DNA of 10,668 nt from positions 1 through 10,668 of the forward strand of contig JAWLGN010000192.1 in the NCBI GenBank assembly GCA_041685075.1, written 5' to 3'. The notes beneath the pieces are model-generated. The model searched no databases and had not been told where the DNA came from. It was given only the letters and a program-made list of their open reading frames with translations. A program made the translations under genes and the position numbers. Positions within the stretch are counted from its first letter, which is position 1. Every line of letters starts with the position of its first letter. Shown here piece by piece: positions 1 to 6,024 of the stretch. Origin of the DNA: JAMCRM01 sp041685075. Its GTDB lineage: Bacteria > Acidobacteriota > Terriglobia > Bryobacterales > Bryobacteraceae.

Positions 1-38
1 ACGTTCTCCCCGTGCTTGCGATGTGTGATCCATTGCAC
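1..38 (-). CDS. Possible start of an unidentified gene running off the left edge
   Basis: On the minus strand a strong Shine-Dalgarno sequence (AGGAGGT, complement of 44-50) is followed by two possible starts in different frames. A GTG at 38-36 lies 6 bases after AGGAGG and would begin MQWITHRKHGEN. An ATG at 33-31 lies 11 bases after it and would begin MDHTSQARGER. Both frames stay open to the window edge. I prefer the GTG because its spacing is closer to the usual optimum. Only about 12 codons are visible, so the product cannot be named and coding status is not proven. It would be transcribed in the same direction as the DJ-1-family gene, about 200 bases downstream of that gene's stop. Confidence 0.3.
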   Translation of the reverse strand, partial: MQWITHRKHGEN

Positions 39-43
39 GGAAC

Positions 44-50
44 ACCTCCT
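44..50 (-). promoter_or_regulatory. Strong ribosome-binding site for the left-edge gene
   Basis: The minus strand reads AGGAGGT here, a near-perfect match to the anti-Shine-Dalgarno sequence. It sits 6 bases before a GTG and 11 bases before an ATG. It is the main reason to suspect a gene start at the left edge. Confidence 0.4.
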
Positions 51-174
51 GTGCGGTTCATCACGCGCGTGGCGGCAGGGTCCCCGGAGGCCGGAATTTC
101 TTCTATGATCCGGTAGTTTATTCCCCCGATGAATCCCGCGCCGCGTGCGTTGTTCTTCGTGTCATTCGATTTGT

Positions 175-205
175 CCGCGCGCTGAAGCCTGTCTCCGGCG
201 CGCGG
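175..205 (-). terminator. GC-rich hairpin downstream of the DJ-1-family gene
   Basis: CCGCGCGCTG (175-184) pairs with the complementary arm at 196-205, giving 10 base pairs with one G-T wobble and an 11-base loop. It lies about 40 bases past the stop of the DJ-1-family gene on the minus strand, where a terminator would be expected. No T-tract follows in the minus direction (the next bases are ACAAATCG), so it is not a textbook intrinsic terminator. It may instead act as an RNA 3'-end stabiliser or mark a Rho-dependent end. The rest of 39-246 shows no gene that I can support. Confidence 0.35.
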
Positions 206-246
206 CAATTCTTCGCAGCACTTGCACGGCCAAGGTTCTCTCGATG

Positions 247-801
247 TCAGCCGGCGCTGGCCGGCACGCGGGAGAACAGCGCCACCATCTCGCGATTGAA
301 GGCGGGCAGATCCGCGGGTTGCCGGCTGGTCACCCAGTTGTCGTCCGTCACCACTTCCTGGTCGATCCAGTGGCCGCCCGCGTTGTGAATATCGTCCTGG
401 ATGGTGTAGTACGCCGCCAGCCTGCGCCCGCGCACCACGCCCGCCGACACCAGCAGCCACGGCGCGTGGCAGATGGCGGCTATCGGCTTCCCCAGTTCGT
501 CGAAGGATCGCACGAACTCGCGCGCCTTCTTCTCCATCCGGATGGCGTCCGCGTTCAAGGCTCCTCCGGGCAGCATCAGGGCATCGTAATCCTGCGGTTG
601 GGCTTCGTCGAAGGTGCGGTCCACCGGAACGCTCTCGCCTTTGTCGAAGTGGCGCACCCCCTGAATGCGTCCGCCTTGTTTGGAGATGATGTGCACGGTG
701 GCCCCGGCCTCGCGCAGCACCCGGAGCGGCTCGGTCAGCTCGGATTCCTCGAAACCGTCCATCGCCAGGATGGCCACCCGCACGCCATTCAAACTCTGCA
801 T
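247..801 (-). CDS. DJ-1/PfpI family protein (type 1 glutamine amidotransferase-like)
   Basis: A 184-residue single-domain protein of the DJ-1/PfpI superfamily, the usual length for PfpI/YhbO-type members, probably cytoplasmic as there is no signal peptide. Visible signatures are the N-terminal strand and acidic motif VAILAMDGFEESEL (residues 9-22), LMLPGGALNADAI (75-87), and the nucleophile-elbow motif AAICHAPWLL (108-117). C111 and H112 match the catalytic Cys-His of the family, and E18 matches the glutamate that contacts the cysteine in PfpI. A second family motif, WVTSRQPADLPAF (156-168), is also present. Relatives are described as intracellular peptidases, stress proteins, and glyoxalase or deglycase enzymes; the last assignment is disputed, so the reaction is left open. 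The start is the ATG at 799-801, preceded by GGAGGA; the alternative ATG at 811-813 would overlap that site. The frame stays open upstream to about 1305, but those residues do not resemble the family. It is transcribed divergently from the receptor gene. Confidence 0.93.
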   Translation of the reverse strand: MQSLNGVRVAILAMDGFEESELTEPLRVLREAGATVHIISKQGGRIQGVRHFDKGESVPVDRTFDEAQPQDYDALMLPGGALNADAIRMEKKAREFVRSFDELGKPIAAICHAPWLLVSAGVVRGRRLAAYYTIQDDIHNAGGHWIDQEVVTDDNWVTSRQPADLPAFNREMVALFSRVPASAG

Positions 802-805
802 GATT

Positions 806-811
806 TCCTCC
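806..811 (-). promoter_or_regulatory. Ribosome-binding site that decides the DJ-1-family start
   Basis: The minus strand reads GGAGGA, then AATC, then the ATG at 801-799. This favours the MQSLNG start over the in-frame ATG at 813-811, which would add four residues and lies inside or before this site. Confidence 0.7.
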
Positions 812-820
812 ATCTGTGAA

Positions 821-857
821 GAAAAAAACAAAGCAGGCCGCCGCAAAAACAGCGGCC
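821..857 (-). terminator. Terminator-like hairpin plus T-tract in the leader of the DJ-1-family gene
   Basis: In the minus direction GGCCGC (857-852), a 10-base loop TGTTTTTGCG, and GCGGCC (841-836) form a perfect 6-bp GC stem. It is followed within three bases by TTTGTTTTTTT (832-822). Stem plus T-run is the form of an intrinsic terminator. It points into the DJ-1-family gene and ends only about 20 bases before that gene's start codon. No gene lies upstream on this strand that it could end, since the neighbour at 1109 is on the other strand. A role in premature termination of the DJ-1 leader is therefore possible. The stem is short and no competing antiterminator was identified, so function is inference. 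Confidence 0.4.
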
Positions 858-867
858 CGAACGTTCG
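858..867. promoter_or_regulatory. Perfect 10-bp palindrome, candidate operator
   Basis: CGAACGTTCG is a perfect inverted repeat directly abutting the GC arm of the terminator-like hairpin and about 57 bases upstream of the DJ-1-family start codon. It could be a dimeric regulator site. It is only 10 bases and occurs once in this region, so it may be chance. It resembles the half-sites of the Gram-positive-type LexA box but lacks the four-base spacer. Confidence 0.25.
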
Positions 868-980
868 TACAGGGGCCATAAATGCACGCAGACAACCATT
901 TGCGAGCAGGCCCGTGCAGCGGCGCCGCCTCTTGTATTCCGATTGCTTCCTCCTGCATGGCCGTGGTAGTGTGCGAGAAA

Positions 981-986
981 TATAAC
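981..986 (+). promoter_or_regulatory. Weak -10-like box upstream of the receptor gene
   Basis: TATAAC matches the bacterial -10 consensus at five of six positions and is one of the few AT-rich points in this region. No good -35 box stands 16-18 bases upstream (the sequence there is near TGGCCG). If used, it would give a leader of roughly 115 bases before the receptor start codon. Confidence 0.22.
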
Positions 987-1030
987 GGACTCTGGGGCGG
1001 TCACCCTCAGGACTGAAGCATGCTCGACCC

Positions 1031-1049
1031 GCCGGCCCATGTGGGCGGC
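1031..1049 (+). other. Hairpin in the presumed leader of the receptor gene
   Basis: GCCGGCCC (1031-1038) pairs with GGGCGGC (1043-1049) around the four-base loop ATGT, giving seven GC pairs with one bulged G at 1034. It is about 60 bases before the receptor start codon and does not cover the ribosome-binding site. In GC-rich DNA such a stem can arise by chance. Confidence 0.2.
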
Positions 1050-1096
1050 CCTCGAGCGTGCGGGCGCGCGTAACGGGGTTGCAGAAACAATAACGG

Positions 1097-1102
1097 AAAG
1101 GA
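1097..1102 (+). promoter_or_regulatory. Ribosome-binding site of the receptor gene
   Basis: AAAGGA stands six bases before the ATG at 1109. It supports this start, which also places a complete signal peptide at the N-terminus. Confidence 0.65.
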
Positions 1103-1108
1103 ATTCTC

Positions 1109-4100
1109 ATGTCTCTGGCTGAAACCAGGCAGAAACTCATCCCTGCTGTGCTGATCTCACTCCTGCTTCCCGCGGCCTGCTGGGCGCAGGAATCCCGCGG
1201 CAGCATCGCCGGGCGGGTGATCGACCCGCAAGGTGCTGTCATCCCCGGCGCGAATGTCACGGTCGCCAACACCGATACCAACGCGACCACTCGCTCGGCC
1301 ACCAACGCCGCCGGCTACTTCGAAGTCAACCTGCTCAACCCGGGCAACTATAGCGTGACGGTGGAGTCCGCCGGTTTCCGCCGCCTGGTGCGTACCGGCC
1401 TGGTGCTCAACGTCGGCTCGCAACTCAACCTGGAGTTCACCCTCGAAGTGGGCGATCTCGCGCAAAGCCTGGAGGTCACCGCGGAAGCTCCGCTGCTCGA
1501 TACCAGCAGCGCCGCCGGCGGCCGCATCGTGGACCAGCGCCAGATCATGCAGCTCCCCATCGCCGACATGAACCCCTTCACCATGGCCGCGCTGGCCGCG
1601 GGGATGCAGTGGACCGGCAATCCCGGCTTTCGCCGTCCCTCCGACGTCGGCGGAACCTCTTCCTTCAACACCATGGGAGGCGTGGGCCAGAACGAGTACA
1701 CCATCGACGGCGCGCCGGTCACCGGAACCAACCGCCGCGTCGGTTTCGTTCCGCCCAGCGACGCCATCAACGAGTTCAAGCTCGAGACCACGAGCTTCGA
1801 CGTCACCTACGGTCACACCTCCGGCGCGGCCATCAACGTGGTGACCAAGTCGGGCACCAATGCCTTCCACGGGTCGCTCTACGACCAGCACTGGCAGCAG
1901 CGCTGGAACGCCACCCCGCACTTCGTGCGCCTGGCGTTCGACGACGCGGTGCGCCGCGGCGAGCGCAGCCCCGACGATCAGAAACAGGCCTCCGGCAGAT
2001 CCAACTACCTTGGCGGCTCGCTCGGCGGGCCCATCCTGAAGGACAAGGCCTTCTTTTTCCTGAGCTACAACGGGCACTTCGAAAGCAAGTGGGATTCCTC
2101 TTCACCCAACCGCACGGTTCCCAAGATGGCCTGGCGCGAGGGCGACTTCTCCGACCTGCTCGCCGTCGACCCGGTCAAGTACACCATCTACGATCCGCGC
2201 AGCGCCCGCCAGGAGGGCAACCGGGTGGTGCGGCTGCCGTTTCCGGGCAACCGCGGCGTGCCTGTTCTGAACCCCATCTACGACTACTACACCGCCATCT
2301 TCCCCAGGCCCAACGACGTTCCCGGCCTGGTCTCGCCCGAGGGCTTCGACAACTACTTCGCCAGCCAGACCGTCGATACCCTCAAGTACCACTCGCTGGT
2401 CAACCGCTACGATTACATCTTCAACGACCGCCACCGCGCCTCGGGCCGCTGGCAGTGGAGCCGCCGCACGCCCAACACCCGCGACTGGGCCTACGAAACC
2501 ATCCCCGGATTGCTCACCCAGGGTTCGCACCGCATCAACCACGGCGCCGGCGCCAACTACACCTGGCTGCTCTCGAGCGCCACCCTGCTGGACATCAACG
2601 CGAGTTGGGCCAGGTTCAACGAAGGTTCCAGGAGCGAGGTCCGGGCAGCCATCAAGCCCAGCGATGTCGGCCTCCCGGCCTACCTGGACGAGAAGGCGGG
2701 AGACCTCCACACCCTTCCCCTGGTCGATTTCTCCGATATCGAGGACCTCTCCTTCGACTACCCGGCCATCGCCTCCCGCGGCGCCAACGCCGAGTTGCGG
2801 GTCGGCCTTTCCACCCTGAAGGGCAGGCATTCGCTGAAGTACGGTTTCAGCGAGCGGCGCTACTGGTTCACCTCCGCCAGTCCGGGCTACACCTCCGGCC
2901 GCTTCACGTTCAGCAACGCCTACACGCGTGAAGCCGACGACACCCGCACCGCCGCCGGCCACGGCCTGGACTGGGCGGCGTTCATGATGGGGCTTCCCTC
3001 CGGCATCAGCATCGATACCGCCGATTCCGGCTACTGGTCCACCCGCGCCCGCGCCTTCTACTTCCAGGACGACTGGCGCATCACGGACCGCCTGCGCATC
3101 AGCCTCGGCCTGCGCTACGAGCGCGAAGGCGGCATCACCGAGCGCTTCAACCGCGGTCTGAGCGGCGAATTCGTGGCCGATGCGAAGCTGCCCTTCACCG
3201 ACATCGCGCAGTCCGTCTACGCCTCCAACCCGCTAGCCGAACTGCCCGCCTCCGAGTTCCGTGTCCTCGGCGGCACCCGCTACCTCGGGCAGGGCTCCAA
3301 GACCTTCACCGACGGCACCCACCACCTGCTTCCGCGCGCTTCGGTGGTCTTCCAGCTTGACCGCTCCACCGTTCTCCGCACCGGCTACGGCTGGTACTAC
3401 GACTCGTTCAACGCCAACAACACCCGGCCCAGCCAGCACGGCTATAGCCTGACCACCAATACCACCGTGTCCAACGACAACGGCCTGACCTTCACCGGCG
3501 TGGGCGCCGCCGGCAATCTTTCCGCCGGCAGCAATCCCCTCCTCGATCCCTTCCCCGTGCGCGCCGACGGAACCCGCTTCGACCTCCCCTACGGCGGCGC
3601 GCTCGGGCTGGTTGCCCGGGCAGGCTCGGGCCACACCTTCTACAGCCGCGACTACAGCCCCGCCCGGCAGCAACGCTGGAGAATCGGGGTGCAGCGCGAA
3701 ATCACCTCCAGGATGATTCTCGACGTTTCCTACAACGGCTCCTACTCGACCATCCCTGTGAATCAACCCATCAACTTCCTGCCCCGGCAATACTGGGCCA
3801 CCGGCAACACCCGCAACCAGGCCGTGGACGACGATCTCAACGGCTCCGTTCCCAATCCTTTCCGCATCACCCACCTTGCCCCGCTCGAAACCACGGACCC
3901 GCTGGCCTATCAGTACCTCGGCACGGTCGGCTTCTTTACCGGCAGCACCGTCCGGAAGAACCAACTGCTGCGGCCGTATCCCCACATGGGCTCGCTGAAC
4001 GGGGTCCGTCCCGGCCTGGACTTCGCCGACACCCGCGGCGGCAACTGGTACCACGATCTGCAGGTCCAGTTCGAGCGCCGCTTCAGCAGGGGCTTCCAGA

Positions 4101-4780
4101 CCTCCCTCATGTACACCTATGCGAACAGCTCAGTGCAGGACGTCTACCTGAACGAATTCGACCTGGAACCCTCCTGGCAACCCAGCAACCAGATCCGCCC
4201 GCACCGCTTCGTTTGGGCGGCCATCTGGGAACTCCCGTTCGGCCGCGGCAGGACCTGGCTCCAGACAGGGCCCCTTCAGCACGTCGTCGGCGGCTGGCAG
4301 TTGAGCTGGGTTTACCAGTACCAGTCCGGACCGGCGACCAACTGGGGCAACTACTTCTTCTATGGCGACACGGGCCGGCTCGAATCCCTGTTCGACCAGA
4401 AGAACGTCCACTCGCGGGATATTCACGTGTGGTTCGATCCGTCGATCGCCTACCGCGGCTCCGGCGCCGTGCCGGACGGGTTCGTGGGCTTCGAAGGGCG
4501 CTCGTCCATGCAGCCGGGCCAGTATCACACGCGTGTCTTTCCCACCCGCCTGGATACCCTGCGGGCAGACGGCATCCGCAACTGGGACGTCAAGATCCTG
4601 CGGAAGTTCGCCATCTCCGAGCGGCTCAGCACCAGTTTCTCGGTTGACCTGCTGAACGCCACCAACCACACCAACTTCGGCGCGCCGAACACCAACCCCA
4701 CCAACCAGAACTTCGGGCGGGTGACGTCGCAGAACGGCCTCCCCCGCAGGCTCCAATTCAACCTGAGGATCGATTTCTGA
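1109..4780 (+). CDS. TonB-dependent receptor / Oar-like outer-membrane protein with carboxypeptidase-regulatory-like domain
   Basis: A complete 1223-residue outer-membrane protein. Residues 1-26 form a Sec signal peptide: charged start, hydrophobic core IPAVLISLLLPAA, and predicted cleavage at CWA-Q26/27. Residues 30-115 are a carboxypeptidase-regulatory-like beta-sandwich (GSIAGRVIDPQGAVIPGANV, then the NAAGYFEVNLLNPGNYSV core). A plug region follows from about 120 to 255, with LEVTAEAPLLDTSSA, QNEYTIDGAPVTG and GAAINVVTKSGTNAFHGSLY, all typical of this family. The remainder is rich in aromatic and alternating residues, as in a large beta-barrel, and ends RRLQFNLRIDF with the terminal phenylalanine used by the BAM machinery. 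Such proteins are very numerous in Acidobacteriota and are thought to import or bind large substrates such as glycans or peptides; the substrate here is unknown. I see no clear TonB box. It overlaps the next gene by one base, which implies co-translation. The start is fixed by AAAGGA six bases upstream and by the signal peptide. Confidence 0.93.
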   Translation: MSLAETRQKLIPAVLISLLLPAACWAQESRGSIAGRVIDPQGAVIPGANVTVANTDTNATTRSATNAAGYFEVNLLNPGNYSVTVESAGFRRLVRTGLVLNVGSQLNLEFTLEVGDLAQSLEVTAEAPLLDTSSAAGGRIVDQRQIMQLPIADMNPFTMAALAAGMQWTGNPGFRRPSDVGGTSSFNTMGGVGQNEYTIDGAPVTGTNRRVGFVPPSDAINEFKLETTSFDVTYGHTSGAAINVVTKSGTNAFHGSLYDQHWQQRWNATPHFVRLAFDDAVRRGERSPDDQKQASGRSNYLGGSLGGPILKDKAFFFLSYNGHFESKWDSSSPNRTVPKMAWREGDFSDLLAVDPVKYTIYDPRSARQEGNRVVRLPFPGNRGVPVLNPIYDYYTAIFPRPNDVPGLVSPEGFDNYFASQTVDTLKYHSLVNRYDYIFNDRHRASGRWQWSRRTPNTRDWAYETIPGLLTQGSHRINHGAGANYTWLLSSATLLDINASWARFNEGSRSEVRAAIKPSDVGLPAYLDEKAGDLHTLPLVDFSDIEDLSFDYPAIASRGANAELRVGLSTLKGRHSLKYGFSERRYWFTSASPGYTSGRFTFSNAYTREADDTRTAAGHGLDWAAFMMGLPSGISIDTADSGYWSTRARAFYFQDDWRITDRLRISLGLRYEREGGITERFNRGLSGEFVADAKLPFTDIAQSVYASNPLAELPASEFRVLGGTRYLGQGSKTFTDGTHHLLPRASVVFQLDRSTVLRTGYGWYYDSFNANNTRPSQHGYSLTTNTTVSNDNGLTFTGVGAAGNLSAGSNPLLDPFPVRADGTRFDLPYGGALGLVARAGSGHTFYSRDYSPARQQRWRIGVQREITSRMILDVSYNGSYSTIPVNQPINFLPRQYWATGNTRNQAVDDDLNGSVPNPFRITHLAPLETTDPLAYQYLGTVGFFTGSTVRKNQLLRPYPHMGSLNGVRPGLDFADTRGGNWYHDLQVQFERRFSRGFQTSLMYTYANSSVQDVYLNEFDLEPSWQPSNQIRPHRFVWAAIWELPFGRGRTWLQTGPLQHVVGGWQLSWVYQYQSGPATNWGNYFFYGDTGRLESLFDQKNVHSRDIHVWFDPSIAYRGSGAVPDGFVGFEGRSSMQPGQYHTRVFPTRLDTLRADGIRNWDVKILRKFAISERLSTSFSVDLLNATNHTNFGAPNTNPTNQNFGRVTSQNGLPRRLQFNLRIDF

Positions 4781-6021
4781 TGCCGCGCTTTTTGTTTCAG
4801 CTCGTGCTCGCCGCCGCCGCGCTTCTGCCGGCGGCGGCAACGGCGCAGGTTCCGGGCGAGGTGCTGCCGCCCTGGTCGCCGGGCGTCCTCGATATCCACC
4901 ACATCAACACCGGAAAGGGCGACTCGGCGTTGCTCATCTTTCCGGACGGCACTTCCATGCTCGTCGATGCCGGGGCCAGCCAGCGCCCCGGCCCCCGCAT
5001 CACCCCGCAGCGCCCCGACGCCAGCCGCGCGCCCGGCGAATGGATCGCCCGCTACGCTCTCCGGGTGCTCGAGCCCCGCAAAGCGAAGCACCTCGATTAC
5101 GCCCTGCTCACCCACTTCGACGGCGACCACATGGGCGACTTCGCCCCGCAGTTGAAGGCCTCCTCCAGCGGAGCGTACAAGCTCGCGGGCATCACCGAAG
5201 TCGGTGAGCACATCGCCATCCGCAAGATGCTCGACCGCGCCTGGCCGGACTACAACTACCCCGCTCCGCTCGGCGGACCCAAGATGGAGAACTACCGCAG
5301 TTTCCTCCGCTGGCATACCGAGAACCGGGGCATGCGCGTCGAGCGCTTCCAGCCGGGCCGCAACGACCAGATCGTTCCGGTCAACGAAGCGGCCAGATAC
5401 CCGAACTTCGAAATCCGCAACATCGCTTCGAACGGGGAGGTCTGGACCGGCGTGGCCGCCAACACCCGGCAGCACTTCCCTCCCGTCGAGGAGCTGTCCA
5501 GGTCCGAGCGGCCCGGAGAGAACCCCTGCAGCAACGTCTTCCGCCTGAGCTACGGGAAGTTCGACTACTATAACGGCGGCGACATTCCCGGCCTGCCCTC
5601 CGAAGGCAGCCCGGCGTGGCTGGATGTAGAGAGCGCCGTGGCGCCCGTGGTCGGTCCGGTCGAGGTGCACGTCCTCAACCACCACGGCTTTCACGACACC
5701 GCCAACGCCTACTTCCTGAGCACCCTGCGCCCCAGGGTACACATCCTGTCCACCTACGCGCCCAGCCACCCGGGGCACCGCGTGCTCGGCCGCCTGCTTT
5801 CCCGGCGGCTCTATCCGGGCGAGCGCGACATCTTCGCCACCAACATCATGGAGGCCACCAAAATCGTCATCGGGGATGCCCTCAACGCGCTCAAAAGCCA
5901 GCAGGGCCACGTCCTGGTGCGGGTGGCGCCGGGCGGCGATACGTTCCGCGTCATCGTCCTCGACGATACCGCCGAAAGCTTCAAAGTGCTCTCGGTCCAC
6001 GGGCCGTACACTTCCCGCTAA
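4780..6021 (+). CDS. Secreted ComEC-type metallo-beta-lactamase-fold hydrolase
   Basis: A 413-residue protein with a signal peptide (MPRFLFQLVLAAAALLPAAA, predicted cleavage after ATA at residues 20-22), so probably periplasmic or exported. The body is a metallo-beta-lactamase fold of the ComEC/Rec2 type. It has HHINTGKGDSALLIFPDG (40-57) with MLVDAG (60-65), then the metal motif THFDGDHMGD (111-120). That motif is HxDxDH, with D114 in place of the second histidine of classical HxHxDH enzymes, as in ComEC domains. YNGGDI (264-269) supplies the bridging aspartate D268, and NHHGFHD (300-306) matches the ComEC HHG motif. The 150 residues between the first metal motif and GGD are longer than in a compact ComEC domain, so an insertion is likely. 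No transmembrane channel is attached, so it is not a DNA-uptake ComEC. Its ATG overlaps the receptor stop (TGATG), and only a weak GAGG lies 11 bases upstream, so translation is probably coupled to the receptor. Phosphodiester hydrolysis is a guess; the substrate is unknown. Confidence 0.85.
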   Translation: MPRFLFQLVLAAAALLPAAATAQVPGEVLPPWSPGVLDIHHINTGKGDSALLIFPDGTSMLVDAGASQRPGPRITPQRPDASRAPGEWIARYALRVLEPRKAKHLDYALLTHFDGDHMGDFAPQLKASSSGAYKLAGITEVGEHIAIRKMLDRAWPDYNYPAPLGGPKMENYRSFLRWHTENRGMRVERFQPGRNDQIVPVNEAARYPNFEIRNIASNGEVWTGVAANTRQHFPPVEELSRSERPGENPCSNVFRLSYGKFDYYNGGDIPGLPSEGSPAWLDVESAVAPVVGPVEVHVLNHHGFHDTANAYFLSTLRPRVHILSTYAPSHPGHRVLGRLLSRRLYPGERDIFATNIMEATKIVIGDALNALKSQQGHVLVRVAPGGDTFRVIVLDDTAESFKVLSVHGPYTSR

Positions 6022-6024
6022 CCG

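Larger units (their letters stand above)
802..1108. other. Divergent intergenic region between the DJ-1-family gene and the receptor gene
   Basis: This 307-base stretch separates two divergently transcribed genes and must hold a promoter for each. I find no coding frame in it that I would support. It contains the terminator-like hairpin and T-run next to the DJ-1 gene, a perfect 10-bp palindrome at 858-867, a TATAAC box at 981-986, a hairpin at 1031-1049 and the receptor ribosome-binding site. No convincing -35/-10 pair is visible on the minus strand. Confidence 0.75.

Noticed and set aside
858..867. LexA/SOS box reading of CGAACGTTCG
   Set aside because: The Gram-positive-type LexA site needs CGAAC and GTTCG separated by four bases; here the half-sites are fused with no spacer.
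802..1305. Upstream extension of the DJ-1 reading frame on the minus strand by up to 168 residues
   Set aside because: The added residues show no family similarity, run into the receptor gene on the other strand, and would ignore the well-placed GGAGGA ribosome-binding site before the ATG at 801.
1609..2931. Plus-strand open frame (440 codons) inside the receptor gene
   Set aside because: The translation is Arg/Gln/Pro-rich and meaningless, while the overlapping receptor frame is continuous and shows the expected domains.
4525..6000. Long minus-strand open frame (491 codons) opposite the hydrolase and receptor genes
   Set aside because: It is antisense to two well-supported genes. Its translation is a valine-, glycine- and arginine-rich composition typical of shadow frames in GC-rich DNA, with no recognisable motif.
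4780..6021. Antibiotic-resistance beta-lactamase
   Set aside because: The fold is shared, but the metal motif is HxDxDH with a ComEC-type HHG motif. That does not fit class B beta-lactamases, and the pairing with a receptor gives no resistance context.
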